Made by a program: the position numbers and the translations under genes
The notes under the pieces: model-generated
What the model was told of the DNA's origin: nothing
Database searches by the model: none
What the model saw: the letters and a program-made list of their open reading frames with translations, nothing else
Shown: positions 51,080 through 58,760 of the stretch, piece after piece
How positions within the stretch are numbered: the stretch's first letter is position 1
How the letters are laid out: the number at the start of each line of letters is the position of its first letter
Assembly: GCF_001021385.1 (NCBI RefSeq)
Contig: NZ_CP011773.1
Coordinates: 5,890,001-5,954,000 of the forward strand
Length of the DNA stretch: 64,000 nucleotides
From: Mycobacterium sp. EPa45
Lineage (GTDB): Bacteria; Actinomycetota; Actinomycetes; Mycobacteriales; Mycobacteriaceae
Direction: 5' to 3'

Positions 51080-51613
51080 ATGGAAACTGGTTCCGGGCGT
51101 GCGGTCGAGATCGCTCCCTTTCATTCTCGTGGTGCCCTCAAGGGGTTTGTGGTGTCCGGCCGGTGGCCGAATTCGACCAAAGAATGGGCCCAGCTTCTGA
51201 TGGTCGCGGTGCGTGTCGCATCACTTCCCGGATTGCTCTCCACGACAACGATTTTTGGTGTTCGAGAGGAATTGCCTGACAAGCCGCAGCCGGGCACGGT
51301 CGGCCTCGTGCTTGCCGAAGGCACCGTCGTCGGTGAATCAGCCGTTCCGCCAGGGCATTTCGCCGAACGGCAACCACCGGCCCTGCTGATGCTGCACCCG
51401 CCGTCGGAGACCACGCCGTCATTGCCCGAATGTTCCGGTGCGGCATCGGGTTGCGTTCTGCTGCCCGGCATCCCGCATCTGGGACTGGAACACCGCGCCG
51501 CATGGGTCGAGGCGGAATCAGACGGCACGATCACCGGCATGGTCAGCCGGGTCGGCGTCGACCCGATCAGCCATCCCGACACCGCGATCCTGGCGATGTT
51601 GCTGGCCGCCTAG
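51080..51613 (+). CDS. Conserved hypothetical protein (Rv3847-like)
   Basis: The 177-residue soluble protein starts at ATG 51080 behind CGGAGGCGAG and has the same length as M. tuberculosis Rv3847. It has no signal peptide or membrane span. Blocks FVVSGRWPNSTKEWAQLLMVA, EELPDKPQPGTVGLVLAEG and PPALLMLHPPSE give no recognisable domain; Pro, Glu and Ala dominate. In M. tuberculosis the gene follows sodA; here the 830 bases between it and the DUF4328 gene contain no sodA. Confidence 0.78.
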   Translation: METGSGRAVEIAPFHSRGALKGFVVSGRWPNSTKEWAQLLMVAVRVASLPGLLSTTTIFGVREELPDKPQPGTVGLVLAEGTVVGESAVPPGHFAERQPPALLMLHPPSETTPSLPECSGAASGCVLLPGIPHLGLEHRAAWVEAESDGTITGMVSRVGVDPISHPDTAILAMLLAA

Positions 51614-51690
51614 CGATTGTGAGGGCGGCCGAACTTTCCCACGCGGTGCGCCAAATTTATTGCTGCGGTTAGTCTTTCGCTGATCCCGAG

Positions 51691-51720
51691 TTGCGGGGTT
51701 CGCACTGATGCACGTAGAGT
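51691..51720 (+). promoter_or_regulatory. SigA-type promoter for the riboswitch transcript
   Basis: TTGCGG (51691-51696) and TAGAGT (51715-51720) are separated by 18 bases. The -10 fits the mycobacterial TAnnnT pattern. A start about seven bases downstream (near 51727) would begin the transcript just before the riboswitch aptamer stem. Confidence 0.5.
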
Positions 51721-51721
51721 T

Positions 51722-51842
51722 GGCCTCAGCGAAGGGGAGTAGCCCCCAATCGGACAATCGACATACTGGCCCTGGCACGTTGCGGGGCCCGGTTGTCCGG
51801 CCGGTAGTAATACCGGTGGGCGAGACCTTCGGCCGTAGACCG
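51722..51842 (+). promoter_or_regulatory. yybP-ykoY-type manganese riboswitch
   Basis: The aptamer hallmarks of the yybP-ykoY class are present in order. Stem P1 is CGAAGG (51730-51735) with CCTTCG (51826-51831), extended by GGCC at 51722-51725 and 51832-51835. The first conserved loop is GGGGAGTAGC (51734-51743). The second conserved loop, GCGAGACCT-like, reads CGAGACCTT at 51821-51829. It lies 68 bases upstream of a TMEM165/GDT1-family gene, a known Mn/Ca transporter family and the usual target of this riboswitch. Mn binding would switch on the transporter. Confidence 0.9.
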
Positions 51843-51909
51843 TTAGTGGTTGCCGGCCGGAGGCATCTGTACCGCCCCTGACGACAGCCACCCGATCGAG
51901 GAGTTCCGG

Positions 51910-52698
51910 GTGCTCGCCGCGCTGATCCTGAGTTTCGCCGTCATCTTCGTCGCCGAGTTGGGCGATAAGTCACAGCTGATGGCGATGACGTTCGCTCTCC
52001 GCCATCGCTGGTGGGTCGTCTTGAGCGGCATCACCGTCGCCACCACCGCGGTGCACCTCATCTCGGTCGCCGTCGGCCACTACCTCGGCGCGGCGCTGCC
52101 GACGCACCTGTTGGGCATCCTCGCCGGCGTCGCCTTCGTCTTGTTCGGCCTGTGGACCCTGCGTGGCGACTCATTGTCCGACGACGAGGCCAGCAAGGCC
52201 CAGCGCAACAGCGCACCGGCCTTCTTCGCCGTGACCTCGGCATTTCTCCTGGCTGAGCTGGGCGACAAAACGATGCTCGCGACGATCACCCTGGCCGCCG
52301 ACCATGACTGGGTCGGCGTCTGGATCGGGTCGACCATCGGCATGGTGGCCGCCGATGCACTGGCCATCATGGTGGGCGCACTGGCTGGCAAGCATCTCCC
52401 GGAACGGTTCATCCAGGTGGCCGCCGCGGCACTGTTCCTCGTGTTCGGGCTATCGATGCTGATCGAAGGCGCCTTCCCAGCCGCGTCCAGCGTTGTCGTC
52501 GGCGCAGTCTCGCTCGCGACGGTGGTGCTGGGCGCAGCCATCCTGCGGATGCTGCCGGCCCGCCTGCGACCCGCCGCCCTGCGTCCCGCTCCCGAGGGCG
52601 CCGAACTGCCCGGCGAATCTGCCGAGGCTGCGTCGTCGGTGGTCGGCGGCGAGCGCGGCCGAGGATCGGCGCCGCAATCATCCGGTGACCCGACATAA
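51910..52698 (+). CDS. TMEM165/GDT1-family Mn2+/Ca2+ transporter (Rv3848-like)
   Basis: The 262-residue membrane protein has six predicted spans in two homologous halves, each with the family E-L-G-D-K motif: FVAELGDKSQLMAM and LLAELGDKTMLATI. A Pro/Ala/Glu-rich cytosolic tail follows. Start GTG 51910 has GAGGAG eight bases upstream; a longer frame to 51850 begins inside the riboswitch leader and was rejected. The family exports Mn2+ (or exchanges cations for protons), and the riboswitch just upstream fits that role. It matches the gene before espR in M. tuberculosis. Confidence 0.9.
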   Translation: MLAALILSFAVIFVAELGDKSQLMAMTFALRHRWWVVLSGITVATTAVHLISVAVGHYLGAALPTHLLGILAGVAFVLFGLWTLRGDSLSDDEASKAQRNSAPAFFAVTSAFLLAELGDKTMLATITLAADHDWVGVWIGSTIGMVAADALAIMVGALAGKHLPERFIQVAAAALFLVFGLSMLIEGAFPAASSVVVGAVSLATVVLGAAILRMLPARLRPAALRPAPEGAELPGESAEAASSVVGGERGRGSAPQSSGDPT

Positions 52699-52937
52699 CC
52701 GCACTTACAGCAAAGTGGTTTTCGGCGATCGCCAACGACAGCCTCGGTTGCTCAGGGTACTCTCAGGTTCTTGGTCGAGCGATTATCGATCACGCTCTGC
52801 GCCAAGATGCGCCCTACCATGCGTTTCTTTGCCTCGCCGCGCGTCCTCAGTAGGTGCCCACCTCGGGAATTGTCCACACCATTGTTTGCCAGATCGCCGA
52901 AAAAGCACGCACGCGTCAATTATCTAGTAGTTTGCAC

Positions 52938-52966
52938 TTGGTTGTCGGGGGATGTGTCGCTACGAT
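52938..52966 (+). promoter_or_regulatory. espR promoter candidate
   Basis: TTGGTT (52938-52943) and TACGAT (52961-52966) are 17 bases apart and end 56 bases before the EspR ATG, giving a leader of about 50 bases. They lie in a 324-base intergenic region (52699-53022) with no gene. In M. tuberculosis EspR binds its own upstream region; the AT-richer stretch 52900-52970 is where such sites would be expected. Confidence 0.4.
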
Positions 52967-53022
52967 GATCAGCAAATAAGCCAACGCAAACGACCGCTCT
53001 TCCGCATGTGGAGGTCAATAAG

Positions 53023-53421
53023 ATGAGCACGACGTTCTCGGCGCGACTGAATCGCCTGTTCGACACGGTGTATCCGCCCGGCCGGGGTCCTCATACCTCC
53101 GCGGAAGTGATCGCCGCGCTGAAGTCGGAGGGCATCACCATGTCGGCTCCGTACCTGTCTCAGCTGCGTTCAGGCAACCGGACGAATCCGTCAGCCACCA
53201 CCATGACGGCGCTTGCCAACTTCTTCCGGATCAAGCCGGCCTACTTCACCGACGACGAGTACTACGAGAAGCTCGACAAGGAACTCACCTGGCTGGCCAA
53301 CATGCGCGACGAGGGTGTGCGCCGCATTGCCGCGCGCACTGTCGGGCTGTCGCCGGAAGCCCAGCAGGACATCGTCACCAAGGTCGATGAGCTGCGTCGT
53401 CGGGAACACCTGGACGATTAG
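53023..53421 (+). CDS. espR: Nucleoid-associated regulator EspR
   Basis: The 132-residue protein starts MSTTFSARLNRLFDTVYPP (ATG 53023, GGAGG at about 53006-53011). An N-terminal helix-turn-helix (VIAALKSEGITMSAPYLSQL, RSGNRTNPS) and the conserved NFFRIKPAYFTDDEYY block precede a C-terminal dimerisation region (DELRRREHLDD). In M. tuberculosis EspR is a secreted-then-reclassified nucleoid protein that activates espACD and other envelope genes. It is convergent with the minus-strand island that begins at 53466. Confidence 0.95.
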   Translation: MSTTFSARLNRLFDTVYPPGRGPHTSAEVIAALKSEGITMSAPYLSQLRSGNRTNPSATTMTALANFFRIKPAYFTDDEYYEKLDKELTWLANMRDEGVRRIAARTVGLSPEAQQDIVTKVDELRRREHLDD

Positions 53422-53465
53422 CCCGCCGACTCCGGCACGGGGCCTTCGGCAACGTTAGATCTCTT

Positions 53466-54611
53466 TCACAGTGCAACGGTTGGCTTGCGCTGGTCCAGCG
53501 CGCGGTACTGGCGCGCGATTTCGAGGATCCATTCCCGGTCCGAATAGGTTTCCGGCTGCCCGAGCCAGGTCATGCCGGGAAACTGTCCCTGCCCGGCGGG
53601 CCGCGCCACGCGCGGTGTGCTCCGCCCGGCATGGATCCACTTCGCGATCGCCCTCGCCTGGTCGGCAGGGCTGACCCCGACGCACTCGACGTCGGACAAC
53701 ACGTGCACGCCGGTACCGTCCGACGCGCCGGCTCGGAGGTGCTCGGCCATCGTGGCCTCCATGTACAAGGCGTCTGAGATCAGCGACAGCCGCTCGGCGA
53801 CTCGGAAAACCAGCGGACCGCGCGGCCGTTCGCCGATCCCGACTTCGGGCTGACGTCGCTCGAGCTCGGTCAGCAGCGGCTCGATGAGGCGCAGTTCGCG
53901 CCGGCCACCGAACCAGTCCTCGATCGCGGGCAACAACGATCCCGCCGCGACGATCGCCATCGCTGCACCCAGGAGCGTCGCCGCGGTTCCCACACCCACC
54001 AGATGCGACGTGCCGGCGGCGCGAATCAGGAAGAACGCAGTGGCTGCGACCAATAAAGCAATGCCGAGGGTGAACACGAACAGCGCGCGGCCGCGGCGCG
54101 TCCGGTTTGAATGTCGCATGCCCGCCCACAACACCAATGTGAAGGCCAGCATCACGTACAGCAGCGGCAGCAACCACGGCAGCGACGTGTTGGCCGATCC
54201 CAGGTTGCGCCGCAGATACTCCTCTGGCGACATCTCCGGCTGCTGTCCGGACAGGAAGAACAGCACCAGGCTGCCGACGCCGATCACCGCGGCCACGGCG
54301 TACTGCACCGCTGCGATCCGGCGGATGACGGCGGGGCTACGGGTCGACGCGACGCTGGTGATCATCACGCAGCTACCGGCCGCGCAGCCGATCAGAGCCA
54401 GCTGACTCAGTCCGATCGAGATGTTGGACCAGTGCAGTGCGCTGTCGATCAACAGCGTCAGCGGCGGCCAGTTCAGCGCGGCGACCGCGGCCAGGCTGCC
54501 CAGTGCGAGGATCATCGCCGAGCTGACCACCGACTGCTTGTTGACCAGCGCCCACCCGATGCGCAGCCCGGTGGCCATACCCAGCAGACCGGCGATCACC
54601 CAGACGATCAA
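53466..54611 (-). CDS. MAB_1171c-family polytopic membrane protein
   Basis: The 381-residue protein starts at TTG 54611, overlapping the peptidase stop (TTGA) with GGAGAGG upstream. Seven membrane spans (e.g. VWVIAGLLGMATGLRIGWAL, LPWLLPLLYVMLAFTLVLWA, VGTAATLLGAAMAIVAAGSLLPA) precede a cytosolic domain of about 150 residues with ELRLIEPLLTELERRQPEVG and VFRVAERLSLISDALYMEA, which match the MAB_1171c/DUF6545 pattern of R-L-x-x-L-W-x-x-L and R-R-x-x-E-I-x-D. The proposed transporter role is only an annotation label. It is paired with an ImmA/IrrE peptidase, a recurring association in actinobacteria. Confidence 0.82.
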   Translation of the reverse strand: MIVWVIAGLLGMATGLRIGWALVNKQSVVSSAMILALGSLAAVAALNWPPLTLLIDSALHWSNISIGLSQLALIGCAAGSCVMITSVASTRSPAVIRRIAAVQYAVAAVIGVGSLVLFFLSGQQPEMSPEEYLRRNLGSANTSLPWLLPLLYVMLAFTLVLWAGMRHSNRTRRGRALFVFTLGIALLVAATAFFLIRAAGTSHLVGVGTAATLLGAAMAIVAAGSLLPAIEDWFGGRRELRLIEPLLTELERRQPEVGIGERPRGPLVFRVAERLSLISDALYMEATMAEHLRAGASDGTGVHVLSDVECVGVSPADQARAIAKWIHAGRSTPRVARPAGQGQFPGMTWLGQPETYSDREWILEIARQYRALDQRKPTVAL

Positions 54612-55099
54612 CCAAACGCCTCTCCGAGGCGGACTTGCACAATCGACGACCGATCCGACGGCGAGCGACCCAGCCGGTACAGCAGCAGTGCGGCGAAGTC
54701 CTCCGCCTCCTGCTCGATGTCCTCTCCCCCGGGCCCCATACATCCGGTGCGCTGGTTGAGCATGTAACCGATGAGGTCGTCGCTGGCCAGCTCTGCGAGA
54801 TCACGCGCGGCCTCGGTAACCGGAATGCCGTAGTGGCCGAGGACCAAATGGCCGAGCTCGTGAGCCAGCGTGCGGTCCCAGGTGGGCAGGCCGTTCTGGA
54901 TCAGGAAGACGTCATGGTCTTCGTATTGGCGCCACTGGCCGCACACACCGGGGGGCAGGTCAGCCATCGTGACCTCGATCGGACGGTCTCGGTCCGCGCT
55001 GACCGCCGCCACCAACCGAATCAGGGAGATCTCCCCCTGTCGGGGCGCAAGATCAAGAACGTCGTTGACCGCAGTGGTGACCCGGCGGCTGGCCGACAC
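54608..55099 (-). CDS. ImmA/IrrE-type metallopeptidase
   Basis: The 163-residue protein starts at GTG 55099 behind GGGGGA. It contains the COG2856 zinc site AHELGHLVLGHYG (HExxH) with a later Glu in IEQEAEDFAALLL, the third ligand region of the family. In Bacillus ImmA and in IrrE such proteins cleave a repressor or regulator, usually an XRE-type protein encoded nearby. Here the nearest XRE-like DNA-binding protein is EspR, on the other strand. It overlaps the membrane-protein gene by four bases, so the two are translated together. Confidence 0.88.
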   Translation of the reverse strand: MSASRRVTTAVNDVLDLAPRQGEISLIRLVAAVSADRDRPIEVTMADLPPGVCGQWRQYEDHDVFLIQNGLPTWDRTLAHELGHLVLGHYGIPVTEAARDLAELASDDLIGYMLNQRTGCMGPGGEDIEQEAEDFAALLLYRLGRSPSDRSSIVQVRLGEAFG

Positions 55100-55141
55100 C
55101 TTGTCCCCCTTCCCCGACGGTGGGTGGCGATGCGAACTGCG

Positions 55142-56170
55142 CTATTGCATGAACCGCGTCGTCCCGGCGGTCCGTACGAGCTGGCCGGCCTTGGCTTGGC
55201 GGTACCCGAGAAAGCCACCGAGACCGGTCAGGGCGAGCAGTCCGGCGAAACCGGGTAGAGCAACCGCCGCGACCTCACCGATCTTGGCATCCTGAAGGTA
55301 TTTCGGATAGCCAACCCTAGACGACGGCGGGACTTCTGTACCGGCTCCGGCGGACGTGGCCGGCGGACGTTCGCGCGTCGGCTGGGATTCCCGGCCGGGT
55401 CCGCTTCGAGGCCCCGGCTCCACACCCGGACCGGGCGGGCGTACAGGCGCCTCGAACACCGGCGGCAGTCCGATCAGTGGCGGCATCGTGATGGGCGGCG
55501 GCTCGGTACCTGCGGGTCCGACCGCCCCGCTCGACGCATCGATCACCGGTGGCTCTCCCGGCTCCCCCGGCTCGCCGGGCGGCGGAACCGTCCGCGGCGC
55601 GGCGTCGATGAGCCCGCCACTGCCGCCGCCGCCACCGCCTGCCGCCTCCGGTGGCCCAGCGATGCGGGCGCTCGGCGGCGCGGCCACGCCGATACCGTCA
55701 CCGATTGCGGCTTGCGGCCACTGCAACGGCGGTAGTGGGGGTAAGGGGGGAAACGGCGGCAGCACGATCGGGGGGAATTGCGGCAACGGCAGGCACGGCC
55801 ACGCCGGCGGCTGCCAGCCTTGATCAGCGGGATTCTCGGGATGCCATGCGGCGGAGGGGATTTGGTCGGCCGGTTGGAAAGATCGGCGAGGGCCACTCGC
55901 CACACCAGCGTCCGGGCGGACCGAACCCGTGGTGGCGTCATCGGTACGCGGCTTGTGCGGTCCGTTGTGGCGCCGGCTGCCCTCATGCCTATTACCCGGT
56001 GGGGCGTTGCTGTCCGAGTCGCCGTGCGCCCCTTGGCCGCCGTCACTGCTACCAATCGTGCCGGGAGCGGCACCGGCGGGCGCGGCCACGAGCATGGCCG
56101 CACCGCTGCATAGCAAACCGCACGCGATCACCCAGCTAATCGCTGCGGCACTCATCGGCGAGCGGTTCAC
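55142..56170 (-). CDS. Pro-rich exported protein with C-terminal membrane anchor
   Basis: The 342-residue product starts at GTG 56170 (or ATG at codon 6). A signal peptide (AISWVIACGLLCSGAAMLVAAPAGA) leads to a Pro/Gly-rich low-complexity body, with clusters such as PPFPPLPPLPPLQWP and GEPGEPGEP, and a hydrophobic span near the end (AAVALPGFAGLLALTGLGGFLG) followed by a basic tail. It may bridge the membrane and cell wall. It lies 42 bases upstream of the peptidase gene on the same strand, so it is the first gene of the three-gene island. No domain is recognised. Confidence 0.75.
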   Translation of the reverse strand: MNRSPMSAAAISWVIACGLLCSGAAMLVAAPAGAAPGTIGSSDGGQGAHGDSDSNAPPGNRHEGSRRHNGPHKPRTDDATTGSVRPDAGVASGPRRSFQPADQIPSAAWHPENPADQGWQPPAWPCLPLPQFPPIVLPPFPPLPPLPPLQWPQAAIGDGIGVAAPPSARIAGPPEAAGGGGGGSGGLIDAAPRTVPPPGEPGEPGEPPVIDASSGAVGPAGTEPPPITMPPLIGLPPVFEAPVRPPGPGVEPGPRSGPGRESQPTRERPPATSAGAGTEVPPSSRVGYPKYLQDAKIGEVAAVALPGFAGLLALTGLGGFLGYRQAKAGQLVRTAGTTRFMQ

Positions 56171-56340
56171 GACGTTCCTCGGGTTAGCGGCGCAGGTCGC
56201 CGCCGCATCGGACAGTTCGGGATCATTGTGGCATATCCGCAGGTCGTGGTAGGCCTCGTTGAGCCGGGCGATAGGGTTGACTGACCCGGTCGCGAGCGCG
56301 TCTCGCCGATCGCCGACGACCTACTCGGGAGGCATCAGGT

Positions 56341-56997
56341 ATGGGCCTGTTCACCAAGCGCAAAAGCCGTGCGACCCGCCGCGCGGAGGCTCGGGCGATC
56401 AAAGCCCGCGCCAAACTCGAGGCCAAGCTGTCGGCCCGGAACGAGGTCAAGCGCATCAAGGCCGCCGAGCGGTCCGAGAACAAGGTGCTCAAGGCGCAGC
56501 TGAAGGCCGCCCGCGAAGCCGACCGGGCCGCGGTCAAGGTCGCCGAGGCGCAACTGAAGGCGGTCCGCGAGGGCAAACTCCTGTCACCCACCCGGGTGCG
56601 ACGGGCGTTGACCGTGTCCCGGTTGCTGGCGCCCGTCGTGGTCCCGGTGGCCTACCGGGCTGCGATCGCGGCGCGCGGCATCATCGACGAACGCCGGGCC
56701 GACCGTCTCGGCGTGCCGCTGAGCCAGCTCGGGCAGTTCTCCGGCCAGGGCGGCCAGCTGTCGGCGCGGATTGCCGGCGCGGAGAACTCGCTGCGGCTGG
56801 TGGCCGAGAAGAAGACCAAAGACGCCGAGACCAAACAGTTCGTTGCCGCGATGACCGAACGGCTGAACGCCCTCTCGGCGGCCATCCCTGCCGCAGAGAA
56901 CATGCCGGGGCAACGCCGGCGCGATGCACACGCCGCGATCGCCGAACAGCTCGACGGAATCGACGCCGATCTGATGGCGCGCCTCGGCGTGCTCTGA
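56341..56997 (+). CDS. Conserved hypothetical protein (Rv3850/DUF6474-like)
   Basis: The 218-residue protein starts at ATG 56341 behind CGGGAGG and has the length of M. tuberculosis Rv3850. The first 85 residues are very rich in Lys, Arg, Ala and Glu and are predicted to be coiled (KRKSRATRRAEARAIKAR). Then a hydrophobic or amphipathic region (LLAPVVVPVAYRAAIAARGI) and further helices follow. There is no signal peptide. It may bind nucleic acid or lipid surfaces, but nothing specific can be said. The next gene starts on its last base. Confidence 0.85.
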   Translation: MGLFTKRKSRATRRAEARAIKARAKLEAKLSARNEVKRIKAAERSENKVLKAQLKAAREADRAAVKVAEAQLKAVREGKLLSPTRVRRALTVSRLLAPVVVPVAYRAAIAARGIIDERRADRLGVPLSQLGQFSGQGGQLSARIAGAENSLRLVAEKKTKDAETKQFVAAMTERLNALSAAIPAAENMPGQRRRDAHAAIAEQLDGIDADLMARLGVL

Positions 56998-57689
56998 TGG
57001 GCCGCGATCGGGTGCTGACCCGTGCGCTGGCCCTGGCCGCGTTGCTCACCCTCGGATCGTGGACTGTCGCGGCGACCGCGGGCGCGCACGTCCATGTCAG
57101 CGCCGAGCACGCCGTGCGCGGCGACTACGCGCTGATTACCTTTCAGGTGCCCAACGAGTCCGAAAAAGGCGTTCCCACAACCACAGTCACGATCACGCTG
57201 CCCAATGTCGCGTCGGCGAGCACCGACGTGATGCCCGGCTGGACCGCCGCCCTCGACCGCGATCCGGCCAGCGGCGCCTACCGATCCGTCACGTTCACCG
57301 CGACCGCCAATGCCGGCATCGGCGCCGCCGAGTTCGAGTTGTTTCCGCTGTCGATCAAGTTGCCCGACGCCGATTCGGTGTCGTTTCCGGTGACGCAGAC
57401 GTACGCCGACGGCACCAAAGTCAACTGGGACCAACCGCCGCTGCCAGGCGGTGGCGAGCCCGAATACCCTGCCCCGGTCTTGCCGCTGACGGCCGGACCG
57501 CACGAGCCCGAGGAACACCACGGGACCCCGCCGGGGGCCGCGGGGCCGTCGGTGACCGCAGCACCGCCGGCGGACGCGCAGGCGCCGGCGCGCGGCGGCT
57601 CCGACAACACCGCCCGAGCGTTGGCCGGCGGTGCACTGTTGCTGGCCGCGATCGGTGTCGGCGTCGCATTGGCCCGCCGGCGGACATGA
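56997..57689 (+). CDS. YcnI-like copper-binding protein (DUF1775)
   Basis: The 230-residue precursor starts at ATG 56997, one base into the previous stop. Its signal peptide is cleaved at TAGA, leaving His as the first mature residue (HVHVSAEHAV), which suits a His-brace copper site. The DUF1775 domain (about 33-150) has ITFQVPNESEKG and a W near GWTAALDR, as in YcnI. A Pro-rich linker and a C-terminal span (ALAGGALLLAAIGVGVALA) anchor it. It probably handles copper outside the membrane. It overlaps copC by four bases. Confidence 0.85.
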   Translation: MGRDRVLTRALALAALLTLGSWTVAATAGAHVHVSAEHAVRGDYALITFQVPNESEKGVPTTTVTITLPNVASASTDVMPGWTAALDRDPASGAYRSVTFTATANAGIGAAEFELFPLSIKLPDADSVSFPVTQTYADGTKVNWDQPPLPGGGEPEYPAPVLPLTAGPHEPEEHHGTPPGAAGPSVTAAPPADAQAPARGGSDNTARALAGGALLLAAIGVGVALARRRT

Positions 57690-58195
57690 CCAGTCTGCGG
57701 CGGGCCGTGGCCGCGGTGCTGTTGATGTCTGCGATGGCATTGGGCGGGGCGGCCGTGGCGTGGGCGCACGCCGCGCGAGTTGCGGCCGATCCGTCGCCCG
57801 ACGCCATCCTCACTTCTGCGCCGTCGCGGGTCAGTGCCACCTTCAACGAGCAGTTGCAGACCGATTTCGCTGCGATGACCGTGGTGGGTCCCGACGGCAA
57901 TCTGTGGTCCGACGGGCCGCCGCAGGTCCAGGGCGCGGTGGTCAGCGTCGGGGTGCGTCCGCTGGGCCCGGCCGGGCCATACACCGTGAATTACCGGGTG
58001 ACTTCCGCCGACGGCCACGTCGTGTCCGGCTCCTGGGCATTCACCATGACCGTCACCGGCAGCGGTACCCCAGGTCCGTCGGCTTCGGCGTCGGCCCCTG
58101 CCGTCGAGCGGGCGCTGCCGGTGTGGCCGTTCGTCGTCGGCGCCGTAGCGGTGATTGCCCTCGGGGTCATCTGGTCTCGGCTTCGCCGTTCGTGA
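57686..58195 (+). CDS. copC: CopC-like copper-binding protein
   Basis: The 169-residue precursor starts at ATG 57686, overlapping ycnI (ATGA). Signal cleavage after AVAWA gives a mature N-terminal His (HAARVAADPSP), the Cu ligand of CopC. The fold continues with VSATFNEQLQTDF, VVSVGVRPLGPAGPY and the DGHVVSGSW block that holds another His ligand. A C-terminal membrane span (VWPFVVGAVAVIALGVIW) anchors it. The YcnI/CopC pair suggests periplasmic copper handling. No CopD-type transporter is in the immediate neighbourhood. Confidence 0.9.
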   Translation: MTSLRRAVAAVLLMSAMALGGAAVAWAHAARVAADPSPDAILTSAPSRVSATFNEQLQTDFAAMTVVGPDGNLWSDGPPQVQGAVVSVGVRPLGPAGPYTVNYRVTSADGHVVSGSWAFTMTVTGSGTPGPSASASAPAVERALPVWPFVVGAVAVIALGVIWSRLRRS

Positions 58196-58251
58196 CCCTG
58201 GCATGATGGGTGCCACTGCCGGCGACGACAAACTGCAAAGGAGCGCACCTG

Positions 58252-58722
58252 ATGGCAGACGAGCAGGACCGGCCCGATGAGGGTCGCGATGCCACGCCGC
58301 CGGGGCCCCCGCCTCCGGAAAAGGCCGTTGCCAAGAAGCAGCCGGCCAAAAAGGCGCCGGCCAAGAAGGCTGTGAAGAAAGCGCCTGCCAAGAAGGCGCC
58401 CGCAAAGGGCGGCGAGGCCGCGAAGAAGGCTCCGGCCAAGAAAGCACCGGCCAAGAAGGTTGCCCCGCCGCCACCAGAACCGCGCGCTGACTCCACCTCG
58501 CTTGCCGCGGGAAACGGCTCACCGCCGCTGGCGGAAGGCGCCCGTGCGGCGGCCGCCAGCGCCAAGGCGTCGGTCGAACAGGCGGCCGACCCGGTATCCA
58601 CCCCGGCGATCGTGCCGGCTCCGCAGACCTCGCGCTCTCCGTTGCCGTTCGCGGTGGCCTTCGCCGCGACCGTACTGATCGCTCTCCTGGTGCGTCGGAT
58701 GCACGCACGGAACGCCGAATGA
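58252..58722 (+). CDS. hns: Lys/Ala/Pro-rich H-NS-like protein (Rv3852-like)
   Basis: The 156-residue protein starts at ATG 58252 behind AAAGGAG. Residues about 25-80 are repeats of KKAPAKKAPA type, as in the H1-like tails of Rv3852 (Hns) and Lsr2-partner proteins. The C-terminus has one membrane span (LPFAVAFAATVLIALLV) and RRMHARNAE. In M. tuberculosis Rv3852 is membrane-associated and binds DNA. The last codons form the first copy of a 20-base direct repeat that continues past the stop. Confidence 0.88.
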   Translation: MADEQDRPDEGRDATPPGPPPPEKAVAKKQPAKKAPAKKAVKKAPAKKAPAKGGEAAKKAPAKKAPAKKVAPPPPEPRADSTSLAAGNGSPPLAEGARAAAASAKASVEQAADPVSTPAIVPAPQTSRSPLPFAVAFAATVLIALLVRRMHARNAE

Positions 58723-58760
58723 GCACGCGGAACGCCGAATGAGCACGCGGAACGCCGAAT
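58701..58760 (+). repeat. Three 20-base direct repeats carrying overlapping ATGA junctions
   Basis: Units start at 58701, 58721 and 58741; the core is CACGCGGAACGCCGAAT, with a small change in the first copy. Each 20-base step puts a new ATG across the previous stop. So an ATG at 58719 opens an 8-codon frame (M-S-T-R-N-A-E-stop), whose stop overlaps an ATG at 58739 that opens the same frame, whose stop overlaps the rraA ATG at 58759. Confidence 0.85.
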
